From NCBI RefSeq assembly GCF_034929435.1, contig NZ_JAYFUM010000006.1:186001-250000 (forward strand): a DNA stretch of 64,000 bases, in the 5' to 3' direction. Shown piece by piece: positions 18,180 through 27,300 of the stretch. The position numbers and the translations under genes were made by a program. The notes beneath the pieces were generated by a model, which saw only the letters and a list, made by a program, of their open reading frames with translations, did no database searches and was not told where the DNA came from. How positions within the stretch are numbered: the first letter of the stretch is position 1; each line of letters begins with the position of its first letter. Source of the stretch: Arcicella rigui (GTDB lineage: Bacteria > Bacteroidota > Bacteroidia > Cytophagales > Spirosomataceae).

Positions 18180-19724
18180 CTAATTTCTATGCTTAATTTT
18201 CACCAATAAAGGCACAATACTTCCTTTTGGCGTTCCTTTTACTTCAAAAGAGATTTCTTTACTATTATAACTTACTGATTCAGGTGCTACAAAGTCTTTA
18301 CCAATTATAGAATAAACTTTTTGCTTAAACTCACCTTGTGCATTCGCCACGCCATCACGAAGGTTATCAATATTCAATTCTTTTGTAGAATAAAGTACTA
18401 AGAAATAATCGTTTCCAGGCTTATTATCCATTGTAAATGAACTATTTACTGATGGTAAAGTAGCTTCGTTATTTGATGGAATTAAAGCACTTATACCATC
18501 TTCAAATGGGAAAAGTTTAGTCACTCTGTTATTATCATCTGATGCAATGATATACACATAACTTGCTAAGTTATTTGTTATTACAGTTTTGAACGATGTC
18601 CCTGAATAATATTCTTGAGTAACTGAGTATGTAATCATATCAACAATCGTAGTATCTCTGGTAACATCAAGACCACGCTCTAACGCAGAAGATACTGGCA
18701 TAGCTTCGCCATTTTTCAAAATCGGTTTTATACTTCCTTTTAGTGATACTTGAACTGGTTCAACAGGAACAGGCGTAGGAGTAACAGGAACTACAACTGG
18801 CTCGACCTTAGGTTCAACAGCAACATTCACGGTAACTACTGGCGTAGGAGTTATAATTGGAGAAAGTACTTCGTAGGCATAAGGAGCAAATTCTACTAAA
18901 TCTTTGTATTTAACCCATACAAATCCGTTTGAACCCCACTTAGTTCCCCAGCTATTTACAATCAGAAATGCTCCATCTTTTGCTTTAGAATCATCGTATC
19001 CGACTACTGCCATGGCATGCCCTCCTACTGCTTTTTCTATGTTTTCGCCCGGAGCAACATTCCAAACATCAGTGGCTTTGAAAAAAGAATTAGGTATCCA
19101 CATACCAATTACCACAGCATTTTGGCTTTCTACTAAGGCTGTTTTGATTGCTGTTACTTTTTCATCAGCTGAGGCAGAGGAAGGAAGTTCAAATAGAGTA
19201 TTGTAACCTTCTATTTTAAAATTAACAGCTTCTGCATCACAGTTTGAATAGACCTTGCCACACTCGTAAGGAGCACATTTCAATGTTCCCACGCCACCTT
19301 TTTTCATGTAGTCAAGTGCATCGGAAATACTTGTTCCGATTTGACATTGCTGGTCTGTTGAGCGTTTTACACGTTCAAAAATATACGTTGGAGAAAACGC
19401 AATAGCGTTAATGGCTTCTTTTTGCTTCAAACCAAGTCTTTTTGCCTCCATAATGGTTCGCATATAATATGCAGTTGACCAGCCAACACAAGTACTAAAA
19501 TCTCCCTGATCTAAAACGTTTGGTGTATAAGCCTGTAAACTAAAAGCTGGAGGTAGAATTCCTCTCATTAATGAAAAGTTTTTACTTCTTCTTGGCAATT
19601 GCAGATACTTTTTGTCATCTCTCAACAAACCCATTTTTCTTGGTTTCTGTGAAATTGCGAATTGAGTACCCAAAAGAACTAATAACAAGATAAAGTAGGT
19701 CTTTTTAAAGAATGACATTTTCAT
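18180..19724 (-). CDS. Exported papain-family (C1A) cysteine peptidase with DUF4384-like tail
   Basis: 514 residues. The signal peptide is FILLLVLLGTQFAISQ. The peptidase domain (about 50-290) has the oxyanion-hole glutamine and catalytic cysteine in VLDQGDFSTCVGWSTAY, the catalytic histidine in GGHAMAVVGYDD and the asparagine in LIVNSWGTKWG. A Pro/Val/Thr-rich linker (about 293-325) leads to a beta-rich, DUF4384-like domain (SVTQEYYSGTSF, YVYIIASDDNNRVTKLFP). Last gene of the six-gene operon that starts with a caspase-like protein, so two cysteine-protease folds are co-expressed. Confidence 0.88.
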   Translation of the reverse strand: MKMSFFKKTYFILLLVLLGTQFAISQKPRKMGLLRDDKKYLQLPRRSKNFSLMRGILPPAFSLQAYTPNVLDQGDFSTCVGWSTAYYMRTIMEAKRLGLKQKEAINAIAFSPTYIFERVKRSTDQQCQIGTSISDALDYMKKGGVGTLKCAPYECGKVYSNCDAEAVNFKIEGYNTLFELPSSASADEKVTAIKTALVESQNAVVIGMWIPNSFFKATDVWNVAPGENIEKAVGGHAMAVVGYDDSKAKDGAFLIVNSWGTKWGSNGFVWVKYKDLVEFAPYAYEVLSPIITPTPVVTVNVAVEPKVEPVVVPVTPTPVPVEPVQVSLKGSIKPILKNGEAMPVSSALERGLDVTRDTTIVDMITYSVTQEYYSGTSFKTVITNNLASYVYIIASDDNNRVTKLFPFEDGISALIPSNNEATLPSVNSSFTMDNKPGNDYFLVLYSTKELNIDNLRDGVANAQGEFKQKVYSIIGKDFVAPESVSYNSKEISFEVKGTPKGSIVPLLVKIKHRN

Positions 19725-19768
19725 ATTATTTTGTTTTGATTATAAATAGACAGTGAATTTTTAAATAC

Positions 19769-20866
19769 TTACAGCTCTTTTAGCTTCAACTCAGATAGCT
19801 GATAATAAAGCCCTTTTTGTGAAATACAACTATACTTGGTAGGCATTCGTAATACAGTTGTTATTTTTCCTGCAACAATTTCATTTTGTTCAAAACGCTG
19901 TACATCGTGATAAGTAGTAATTCTACAAAACCACTTTCCGTATTCGTTTTTGCGAAATAAGTCATATAGACTGATTGATGAATTTAATAGTTCGTAATTC
20001 CCTTTTGTTGTGGCTACTCGTTTCAAAAAGTCTTCTTTACTTAATTGAATAGATTTACCTTCTTTTGAAATTAAGTTGATATACCCACTGGCATCAAAGA
20101 GTATATCATTAGTAGCTTCAATCTTTTCTAATGTGTCTTTGGTAACTTTTTCATCTTTAACTGCATCGACAAAAGACATAAATGCTTTGATTTTCTTTTC
20201 TGGTGACCAGTCTATGATAGAATCCAAAACAACAGGATTAGACTTTACTATTTCTGTAGTTTGTTCTTGGTGAATTAAATTTCCCTTGTGTAAGATGCTT
20301 GAAATTTTTACTGAATTAATATTTTGCTTAATATCAAAATTTACATCTGTAATAAATGTAAGTGTGTCGTATAACTCAACAGAGACTGCATTATTGATAT
20401 GTCCTTCAAGATAGAGTGGGAGTGTTACTTTATATTGATTTTTATTACCAGTTGAAGACAAGCGTTTATACTCAACTGCGTCTCTATTCAACTGAAATTT
20501 GAATGATTGCTGATAAGTACCAGCAATTAGCGATAGTAATTCAGAAGGTTTAAAGCTATTAAGTTCGGCTAAATGTTCAACACTTTTATCAGTTTTTACT
20601 CTTCCGGGCATTACATGATTTGCTACAAGCACCGAATCGTTAACAAAATAAAGATGTACAAATTCTATATTTTTCTTGCTCGATGGGTCTTTTACCAATA
20701 ATGGAATTAGTGTATTCAAGTCTTTTTGATAAGCTTTCAACATTTTATCAATCGCTTTCTCGTGTGAATTAACAATATCTTCATCAAAATTTAGACTCAA
20801 TAAACTTATTAATACACCTATCGCAACAAATAAACGATTGGCTCTGTGAAAAAAGTAATGTCTCAT
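19769..20866 (-). CDS. Unknown exported protein
   Basis: Unrecognised, 365 residues. The N-terminal hydrophobic segment (LFVAIGVLISLLSLNF) is a signal or anchor. The rest is mixed alpha/beta with repeated short strands. Starts with an ATGA overlap on the preceding gene and is 44 bp before the C1 peptidase. A secreted partner of the two peptidases in this operon is the simplest inference. Confidence 0.6.
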   Translation of the reverse strand: MRHYFFHRANRLFVAIGVLISLLSLNFDEDIVNSHEKAIDKMLKAYQKDLNTLIPLLVKDPSSKKNIEFVHLYFVNDSVLVANHVMPGRVKTDKSVEHLAELNSFKPSELLSLIAGTYQQSFKFQLNRDAVEYKRLSSTGNKNQYKVTLPLYLEGHINNAVSVELYDTLTFITDVNFDIKQNINSVKISSILHKGNLIHQEQTTEIVKSNPVVLDSIIDWSPEKKIKAFMSFVDAVKDEKVTKDTLEKIEATNDILFDASGYINLISKEGKSIQLSKEDFLKRVATTKGNYELLNSSISLYDLFRKNEYGKWFCRITTYHDVQRFEQNEIVAGKITTVLRMPTKYSCISQKGLYYQLSELKLKEL

Positions 20867-21903
20867 TTTTGTTTAATTAAAGTTTGAATAAATACATTTG
20901 ATAATTGCCAATAACTCAATTGCCTTTGAGCGACTTCGGTAGATACTATCACATAATCATTTTGCTTATTTTTCATCCATTGAGCTTTTTCAGAAGATTG
21001 TGTGTTCACTTTTTGAAGGCGGCTACGTAATCCAATGTATTGTCCATTTTCAGATAAATGAATGTCTGTGACATAACTTAGGTCGAAACTTTTCAATTCA
21101 ACTCCCGACATTTTCCAAAGCTCGTCTGGGTAATTCCCTTTGGCACATTCATTAATACTCAATATCTTCAAAACCTTATCACTTCTGTAAAGAAAAATTG
21201 TATCATTTTTCAACACATTTTGTAGTTTCTGACAAATCAATTTTCTTTTATTATCATTTTTTTGAACTTTGAGGAGTGTTTTTAAATCCTCAACAAGTTC
21301 ATTTTGTATATTTTGCAATACGATATTTGTGAGAGGTTCGTCAAAAATCCATTGCTGAGTGAATAAAACTTTCTGAAAGACAAATTTTTGTACGGTATTT
21401 CCCTTTTGATAAGTAGCAAGCGTGACTTTTAAGAACTCTCCTATTCTATTTGCTTTTCTGCTATTTGCTTTTATTCCCCAAAGCTTAACAGGTATTAGAC
21501 ATTCTATTTCTTTTAATTTCCCAAAACTCTTTTTAACAGATAGAATTTTGATTTGCTCGCCATCAATTATAAATTGAAATCCCTGCCAGTAAGCAAAAGG
21601 TAACATTTTAAAAAAATTATTTATTGAAAGGGTCGGACGTTTTTCTCTATATACAGCATCATCTTCCATCAGATTCGGAAAAATAAATTCATCATCCTTG
21701 AAATACTTATGTATGAAATTACTTTTTAAAGTTTTGATTTTTAGAGAATCCGATTCATAGCCTAACTCTTGAAAATCTGAAGAAAAAGCTTTAAAAAAAA
21801 CTTTTACACTATCAACTATTGCTTGATGTTTTTCCTCTTTTGATTGTCCGTTGAGACATGAAAAAAAGCAAATAAATAAAATACTCAGAACTACTTTTTT
21901 CAT
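20863..21903 (-). CDS. Unknown exported protein
   Basis: Unrecognised, 346 residues with signal peptide (KVVLSILFICFFSCLNGQ). Contains the phrases AYWQGFQFIIDGEQIKIL and LFTQQWIFDEPLTNIVLQNIQ, which resemble no family I know. It overlaps the next gene by four bases and lies five bases after the previous one, so it is firmly part of the caspase/C1-peptidase operon. Confidence 0.6.
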   Translation of the reverse strand: MKKVVLSILFICFFSCLNGQSKEEKHQAIVDSVKVFFKAFSSDFQELGYESDSLKIKTLKSNFIHKYFKDDEFIFPNLMEDDAVYREKRPTLSINNFFKMLPFAYWQGFQFIIDGEQIKILSVKKSFGKLKEIECLIPVKLWGIKANSRKANRIGEFLKVTLATYQKGNTVQKFVFQKVLFTQQWIFDEPLTNIVLQNIQNELVEDLKTLLKVQKNDNKRKLICQKLQNVLKNDTIFLYRSDKVLKILSINECAKGNYPDELWKMSGVELKSFDLSYVTDIHLSENGQYIGLRSRLQKVNTQSSEKAQWMKNKQNDYVIVSTEVAQRQLSYWQLSNVFIQTLIKQK

Positions 21904-21908
21904 AAGGT

Positions 21909-22775
21909 TTAGTGAATTATCAAGTTGCTAATTAGCCAGCCAGAGTTTTCCTTTTCACGTATAAACTCCTGTAATTCTATTTGATAGCGAGAATTTATTA
22001 ACATTTTTAAAGTTATGTTGCTGGCGTGCTGAATTGTTAAATCTCCACTTTGTAAAACATTTTCGAGCTGAGTAATTTCTTTGGTAATAGTTGCTTGAGG
22101 TGATACTAAGGGAAGTACTCTTTTTGCTTCGTTTAATTCCTGAACTAATGAAATAAAAGCTACATCCTGAGCATTTGGATAAAGTCCTTTATATTTGGTT
22201 CGTAGAGTGTCCGACTTTAAATCGGGTGTCGTAGTTTTTTTAGCAACTTCTTTTTGTACAATTTCTGCCGGTAATTGAATGTGCTTTATTCGCCATGAAA
22301 CCGTAGAATCTTTTAGGTTGAATGTTTTTTCTAAAATCATCTTGAGTTTCGTAGCTTTTCCTAAATAATTACCGTTCAAAACTAAAGTTGCTTGAATAGC
22401 TGCTTTGGGAGAAATTTTTGACTCTGATTCACAAACGGACTCTACAAACTGCCTAATATTTTGGGGATAATTCGATTTACTTTTTTTATTCATCAACCTC
22501 TCATCATCTTCATTAAATAATTTCATTAGATAATGATTTCGAGGAAAAATATTCTTGATTGAATCTGTCATTTCTTTACCATCAATATAAGTTTGGTAAT
22601 TGAAGCGACTAATAAATTCACTTACGCTTTTCACTTGCCAGAGCATAAATGCTTCTGGTCTCGTTTTTTTGTGAATGATGATTGAGGTTGAATCTTTAAT
22701 ATTTTCAACTTTAGTTTCTTGAGCTTTACTTAAAAATGAAAGCAAAAGGAATATGAATGTTTTGCAAATTTTCAT
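21909..22775 (-). CDS. Unknown exported protein
   Basis: Unrecognised, 288 residues from the ATG at 22775 (MKICKTFIFLLLSFLSKAQ, a clean signal peptide). An ATG at 22784 would add three residues and overlap the preceding stop as ATGAATAA; either is possible. The longer frame to 22811 is not needed. Mixed alpha/beta, with a helical segment near the C-terminus. Fourth-from-last gene of the operon ending at the C1 peptidase. Confidence 0.6.
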   Translation of the reverse strand: MKICKTFIFLLLSFLSKAQETKVENIKDSTSIIIHKKTRPEAFMLWQVKSVSEFISRFNYQTYIDGKEMTDSIKNIFPRNHYLMKLFNEDDERLMNKKSKSNYPQNIRQFVESVCESESKISPKAAIQATLVLNGNYLGKATKLKMILEKTFNLKDSTVSWRIKHIQLPAEIVQKEVAKKTTTPDLKSDTLRTKYKGLYPNAQDVAFISLVQELNEAKRVLPLVSPQATITKEITQLENVLQSGDLTIQHASNITLKMLINSRYQIELQEFIREKENSGWLISNLIIH

Positions 22776-22776
22776 G

Positions 22777-23382
22777 TTATTCATTAGGCATCTGGATAGT
22801 TTCAACAACAATTATGTTTCCAAATAGAATTGTAAAATTTCCTTTTGCATTAGGTTTTTCGGTTACTTCGATGGCTTTTCGGTCTTTACTATGATAAAGA
22901 AGTTGTTCATTTTTATCAAAGCCTTTAAACTCCTGATAATAATAGGCAGTAGCATGATAGTTTCCATCCGCTCCTTTTTCAAAATCTGAACAATACGAAA
23001 GGTCGTAGGAAGTAATTTCCACTTTAGGAAAACGAGGTAGTTTGTATAGATTATTGAAATATGTTTTTATGGGTATATTCTCAACCGTACCATCTTTTCT
23101 GGAAACTTGAACTGTGGGCATTCTTAAAATTTTTCTTCCTTTTTCGTCATAATTGAGGGTGTCAAATAGGCTAATCGCTAATTTGATTGATTTCTGACGA
23201 AGACGGTCATTCAAAGACTTATCCCCAATCTGCTGAATATAATGTGTTAAATCATTTACTCTTTGTTTAGTCAATTCCTTGAATTCTTTGAGTTGTTCAG
23301 GTCCGACAGATTGGGATTGAGCTTTTGTTTTAGCAACTGAAAACAAAAGAATTATAATTAATGTGAAGACTACTTTTTTCAT
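22777..23382 (-). CDS. Unknown exported protein, 201 residues
   Basis: Unrecognised. Signal peptide VFTLIIILLFSVAKTKAQ, then a helical stretch (EQLKEFKELTKQRVNDLTHYIQ) and a beta-rich half with FPKVEITSYDLSYCSDF. It follows the caspase-like gene by 12 bp. Size and signal suggest a small periplasmic or surface protein; the operon context is the only clue to its job. Confidence 0.6.
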   Translation of the reverse strand: MKKVVFTLIIILLFSVAKTKAQSQSVGPEQLKEFKELTKQRVNDLTHYIQQIGDKSLNDRLRQKSIKLAISLFDTLNYDEKGRKILRMPTVQVSRKDGTVENIPIKTYFNNLYKLPRFPKVEITSYDLSYCSDFEKGADGNYHATAYYYQEFKGFDKNEQLLYHSKDRKAIEVTEKPNAKGNFTILFGNIIVVETIQMPNE

Positions 23383-23394
23383 AATTTTTAAATT

Positions 23395-24495
23395 TTATCT
23401 GATTTCCTGCACTGTAATTTGTTGATAACGACCATCTTTACTAAAAACTGAAAGCTTTTCGACAACATTTATTTGTTTAATAAGTGATGGATTAACAAGT
23501 ATTTTATCTAAAAAAAGGTCAAGATCTACGGGACTCATATTATTGTCAATTATGTTTACATACTCATGTGCCTCAGCTTCTGGCATAAAGTATAGGTTTC
23601 TTTTTTGAGACAGTAATTTTTCTCTTGCTGTATAATCGAGCGATTCGTCGGCTAATGTGTTCAAGAAGCGATTCATGTCACTAAAGTTTACTCTTGCTGC
23701 AGTTTTATTTTCAGGTTTAGCATTGGTCAGCACAACTCTCCAATTTGAATGTTGCTTTCCAGCCTGATTTTCAAATTTGACTTTATCTTGAAGTCGTCTA
23801 TCCGCATCTTGCAAAAAAGTCTCCCAAGTGATGGTATTATTACTATTCTGAGCATGCGAAAGTGCCTCTTGCCATGCTGAACTATACCATCCTCCTGTAT
23901 TTGTATGACATAATGCTCTTTCACCTTTTTTAGCACTACAAATTAAAATATCGCCTTTTGAGTCTTTAAAGAGTATGCGTAAGATGTCGTTCTCAACAAA
24001 AATTGAACGAAACTGTAAAGGTTTTACCATTGGCATTTGATTCGCCAACATTAAATTATTACAGCAATCGCCTAAGGTGATTGATAATCTTGCCCCTTTA
24101 CTTTTAAGTTTTTTGTGTATAGCTTCCAAAGTAGTTTCTTCGCTATCTGGTAAATAGAGTACAGGAAATTCGCTTATTTGAGTTGGACTTGTAAAACCAT
24201 GTCCTGAATAATAAAAAACAAGTACATCTTGATTTTCTACGGTCAATTCATTGATAGTTTTTTCAAGTCCTACTTTGCTAAAATTTTTATTAGTGATGAC
24301 GATGCTTTTGTACTGATAATCAAGACTATAAGCAATTTTATGAAAAACAGAATCCATCGCAGCCAAATCTCGGGTACAACTAAACCCAATTTTAGGATCT
24401 TTTACATCAGCCATTATGATTACTCTGAAAGTCTGAGCAACGGATTTTTGAAGGAAACAACAGAAAATAATAAAAAGCAAGTATCGTACTTTCAT
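23395..24495 (-). CDS. Exported caspase-like protease, first gene of a six-gene operon
   Basis: 366 residues from the ATG at 24495 (MKVRYLLFIIFCCFLQKSVAQ, signal peptide); the longer frame to 24576 would bury the signal. Caspase-fold signatures are the histidine in VLVFYYSGHGFTSPTQ and the cysteine in LSITLGDCCNNLML (GDCC in place of DACR). A C-terminal helical part (about 280-365) has no recognised domain. It heads the operon of four unknown exported proteins and the C1 peptidase, with gaps of -4 to 45 bp throughout. Confidence 0.8.
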   Translation of the reverse strand: MKVRYLLFIIFCCFLQKSVAQTFRVIIMADVKDPKIGFSCTRDLAAMDSVFHKIAYSLDYQYKSIVITNKNFSKVGLEKTINELTVENQDVLVFYYSGHGFTSPTQISEFPVLYLPDSEETTLEAIHKKLKSKGARLSITLGDCCNNLMLANQMPMVKPLQFRSIFVENDILRILFKDSKGDILICSAKKGERALCHTNTGGWYSSAWQEALSHAQNSNNTITWETFLQDADRRLQDKVKFENQAGKQHSNWRVVLTNAKPENKTAARVNFSDMNRFLNTLADESLDYTAREKLLSQKRNLYFMPEAEAHEYVNIIDNNMSPVDLDLFLDKILVNPSLIKQINVVEKLSVFSKDGRYQQITVQEIR

Positions 24496-24700
24496 AAATA
24501 GTTGAGATAGGGTAAATAAAATTTGGTTTACAAGTCGAAATAGAGCGACTTGCAATTTTGTAATACCAAATCTCAAAAAAATATGATTATTTCTCCGTAA
24601 TGGGAAAATGAGAGGGGATAAATGATTTGAAATGCAGTGATTTTTTCAAAGAAAAATCAATAGTCAGGAATTACTTCCTATCAAAAATTTGAAGGTAATT

Positions 24701-25258
24701 TTATTTCAATCCCTTTCTTCTTTCAATAGCGTCACGAACTCTGGTGGCACTTTCGTAGTCTTCTTTTTTAAGGATTTTTTCTAATAAATCTTCCAATTCT
24801 GCCAAGGTGTATTCGGCATAAGAACCTTTTTTTTCTCTACTTTTTTCGTCGATAGCATAGCCACAGGTTTCTAAGACAAATGCGTCGATATAAATCTGGC
24901 AATTGAATCGTATTGCTAAAGCTACGGCATCAGAAGGGCGAGCGTCAATTTGAATAATACTTCCTTTTGTATCCTGAAAAATAAGAATAGCATGAAAAAT
25001 ATCATTCTCGAAGGCATTGATAATGACTTCTTTGAGCTTGGTTTGAAGCTGATTTAAAACATTATGGAATAAATCATGTGTGAGTGGACGTTGTGGGAAA
25101 ATCTTTTCAATAGGCATCGCAATCGCCTGTGCTTCGGCTGTTCCGATGATAATCGGAACTCTGAGTTTAGACTTTGGGTCTTCTAAAACCATCACATAAT
25201 GACCTGACTTAGATTGGCTTTCAGCCATGGCTACGATAGAAACTTCAATTTTCTTCAT
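24701..25258 (-). CDS. Bifunctional-nuclease (DUF151) family protein with C-terminal UVR motif
   Basis: 185 residues from the ATG at 25258 (MKKIEVSIVAMAES). Residues 1-130 are a BFN/DUF151 domain: LRVPIIIGTAEAQAIA, RPLTHDLFHNVLNQL, and IDARPSDAVALAIRFNCQIY. Residues about 150-183 (LEDLLEKILKKEDYESATRVRDAIERR) are a UVR motif of the UvrB/UvrC and McsA type. Nuclease activity is known for plant and few bacterial members; here it is only assigned by family. Its start overlaps the preceding short gene by 14 bases, linking it to the 3' end of the hydrogenase operon, though the biological link is unclear. Confidence 0.88.
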   Translation of the reverse strand: MKKIEVSIVAMAESQSKSGHYVMVLEDPKSKLRVPIIIGTAEAQAIAMPIEKIFPQRPLTHDLFHNVLNQLQTKLKEVIINAFENDIFHAILIFQDTKGSIIQIDARPSDAVALAIRFNCQIYIDAFVLETCGYAIDEKSREKKGSYAEYTLAELEDLLEKILKKEDYESATRVRDAIERRKGLK

Positions 25259-25484
25259 CTTGAGTAGAAAGGTTTTTTTTAATAAATGAACATAAATTTC
25301 CGATATCATCAAAGGGCGAAATAACAAACCCATCAACACTTAGTCGATATAAATCTCTTCTTTCTACTTCAACAACAAAGCCTTGAGGAAGCTTAATAAA
25401 TTTACCATTTTTTTCAATGACTGCTATGCCCATTTGTTCAAAAGCATAAAGTACAAAATCTGTTTCATTGTATTGTACTGCCAT
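25245..25484 (-). CDS. Small unknown protein, 79 residues
   Basis: Unrecognised. MAVQYNETDFVLYAFEQMGIAVIEKNGKFIKL reads as a compact alpha/beta domain, with no signal. It lies two bases after the nickel permease and overlaps the BFN gene by 14 bases, so it is likely translated from the same message. Confidence 0.55.
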   Translation of the reverse strand: MAVQYNETDFVLYAFEQMGIAVIEKNGKFIKLPQGFVVEVERRDLYRLSVDGFVISPFDDIGNLCSFIKKNLSTQDEEN

Positions 25485-25486
25485 TT

Positions 25487-26125
25487 TTAAAAAGAAAGAT
25501 TTTGTTTTAAAATACTAAAACCAATCACCAAACAAAGAAGTGATGAACCTACTGACAAGGTAAGTTTTACCCATTTATTTTGTGTGACTTTGCTCGAAAA
25601 AGGAAAACTAAAAAATGCCGAAGCTACCATCATGCCGAAAATAGAACCCAAACCAAAGGTCAATAAATAAATGAGCATATTAGCATTTCCTTTGATTTGC
25701 GTCATTACAGAAAGTACCAAAGCTCCACTTCCTGCCAGCCCATGAATTGCCCCTACTCCATAAGCTAATGAAAAATTTTGATGCGAGTGATGATGAGAAT
25801 GGGGTTGGTTTTCTTGTGATTTTGTTTTGTTATTTAATATTTTAAAAATTCTGAAAAAGCCCAATAACATCAACATCAAGCCTACGCCTGCTTCTTCATA
25901 GCGAAAATCTTCTTCTTTGAAAGTAAGTTTACCAAGTATGACAATACTTCCAACCAATAAAATAGTAGAAGTATGCCCTAAGCCCCAAAAAATTCCATCT
26001 TTGATAGCCAATTCAATTTTGTTACGTTTACTCACAAGGTTACTAACGGCCACCAAATGGTCGGCTTCAAAAGCGTGACCAAAACCAACCGTCGAGGCAA
26101 ATAAAATTGGCAAAGTTATATCCAT
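25487..26125 (-). CDS. NicO/UreH-type nickel (cobalt) permease
   Basis: 212 residues, about six membrane helices. The first helix carries GFGHAFEADHLVAV, the H-x4-D-H metal-selectivity motif of nickel/cobalt permeases. A cytoplasmic or periplasmic loop (QPHSHHHSHQ) is histidine-rich, and a second conserved helix reads GAIHGLAGSGALVLSV. In the hydrogenase operon its likely role is Ni2+ import for the NiFe centre. Confidence 0.85.
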   Translation of the reverse strand: MDITLPILFASTVGFGHAFEADHLVAVSNLVSKRNKIELAIKDGIFWGLGHTSTILLVGSIVILGKLTFKEEDFRYEEAGVGLMLMLLGFFRIFKILNNKTKSQENQPHSHHHSHQNFSLAYGVGAIHGLAGSGALVLSVMTQIKGNANMLIYLLTFGLGSIFGMMVASAFFSFPFSSKVTQNKWVKLTLSVGSSLLCLVIGFSILKQNLSF

Positions 26126-26154
26126 AATGTTTACGTTGATAGAGCTATACTCTC

Positions 26155-27300
26155 TTAATTTTTAATTTGATAAAGTATTACTCGGTGGTTTCCGGTATCT
26201 GCTAAAATTAAATTTTGCTTGCTTACGCAAATTGAAAAAGGCCAATACAACTGCTTATCTGTTCCTAATTTTGTATTTGAATTTTCGCTTCCTGTATTAA
26301 AATCAAATTGCCCAAGTACGTTATCTGCCGAAGCATTATTTTCTTTGGGTACTTCCTTGAACCATAATACTCTGCTGTTGCCAGTGTCAACTACAAAAAT
26401 TCCTTTTTCATAGAAAAAAGTATCATAAAGCCAGTTCATTGCATTTGGTTTTGGAAAAAGGCTGTACTGATTCTGACCATTTGATGAAAAATCTGGTTGA
26501 CCAATAATTACATCCGCATTCTGTTGATTAGCTGTTCGCCAGTCATTCCAAATCAATACTCTGTAATATTGTGTATCCGCAACTGCCATTTGTCCCGCTT
26601 CATTAATTCTGGCAGAATAAGGCCAAATCGGTTGAAAATCTTCATAATCTCTTTCAAAAAAATTACTTTTCCCGATTACTTCATCAGCCGCTTTGAAATT
26701 TTCGGTAGGAATTTTTTCGTAAAAAAGTACTCTTCTGTTACCTGTATCACAAATCCAAAGATGAGTACCGTCAGAAAAAACGCCATAAGGCCAATTCAAG
26801 GTTTGGGCAGTTGGATTTGCTCCAATTTGGTGATTATTTGGCTGATTACTCATAAAATCAGGCTGACCAATTACTACATCAGCTGCTTGTCCATTAGTAC
26901 TTGGCATAGAATGCCAAACCAAAACCCGATGATTCCAAGCATCTGCAATAATCAACTTTTTACCATCCGACCAAATCCCCGAAGGATATTGCAAAGTACT
27001 TGCATTTACTTGATGTCCTGCATTTCTACCTGTATCGGTCGTTTCAATTTGCCCTAACACAAGCGAAGGTTCTTCAAATTCACTTGTAGGTATTTCATTC
27101 CAAATAAAAACTCTATTTTGTCCCGTATCCGATACCATCAATTTTCCATCAACCGACCAAACACCTCTGGGAGCTAATAATGGATTATGCAAACTTCCTT
27201 TAAAAACTAAATGATGATGAGTCATTTTGGGTAAAGAAGGCAATGAGGCATCTATACTTCCGCCACCCGTCGAGGGCGAATTGGTTAATGAGATTAACAT
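26155..27300 (-). CDS. NHL-repeat beta-propeller protein of the hydrogenase cluster
   Basis: 381 residues with no signal peptide and at least five NHL units, seen as repeated 'P-G-WSDG-L-ADTGNHRVL-W' blocks (VSDTGQNRVFIWNEIP, IADAWNHRVLVWHSMP, ICDTGNRRVLFYEKIP, VADTQYYRVLIWND, VVDTGNSRVLWFKEVP, LADTGNHRVILYQ). These form a six-bladed propeller that binds proteins, RNA or small ligands. Each blade is followed by 'ADVVIGQPDF'-like text. It overlaps hypE by seven bases, so it is made with the maturation proteins. NHL and TPR proteins accompany some actinobacterial hydrogenases; their exact role is not known to me. Confidence 0.88.
   Translation of the reverse strand: MLISLTNSPSTGGGSIDASLPSLPKMTHHHLVFKGSLHNPLLAPRGVWSVDGKLMVSDTGQNRVFIWNEIPTSEFEEPSLVLGQIETTDTGRNAGHQVNASTLQYPSGIWSDGKKLIIADAWNHRVLVWHSMPSTNGQAADVVIGQPDFMSNQPNNHQIGANPTAQTLNWPYGVFSDGTHLWICDTGNRRVLFYEKIPTENFKAADEVIGKSNFFERDYEDFQPIWPYSARINEAGQMAVADTQYYRVLIWNDWRTANQQNADVIIGQPDFSSNGQNQYSLFPKPNAMNWLYDTFFYEKGIFVVDTGNSRVLWFKEVPKENNASADNVLGQFDFNTGSENSNTKLGTDKQLYWPFSICVSKQNLILADTGNHRVILYQIKN

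Noticed and set aside
1..24495. Gasdermin- or CRISPR-linked caspase defence system
   Set aside because: No gasdermin-like, Cas or nucleotide-cyclase gene nearby, and all proteases carry signal peptides.
26497..27057. 186-residue plus-strand ORF
   Set aside because: Antisense shadow of the NHL repeats; no start or motif support.
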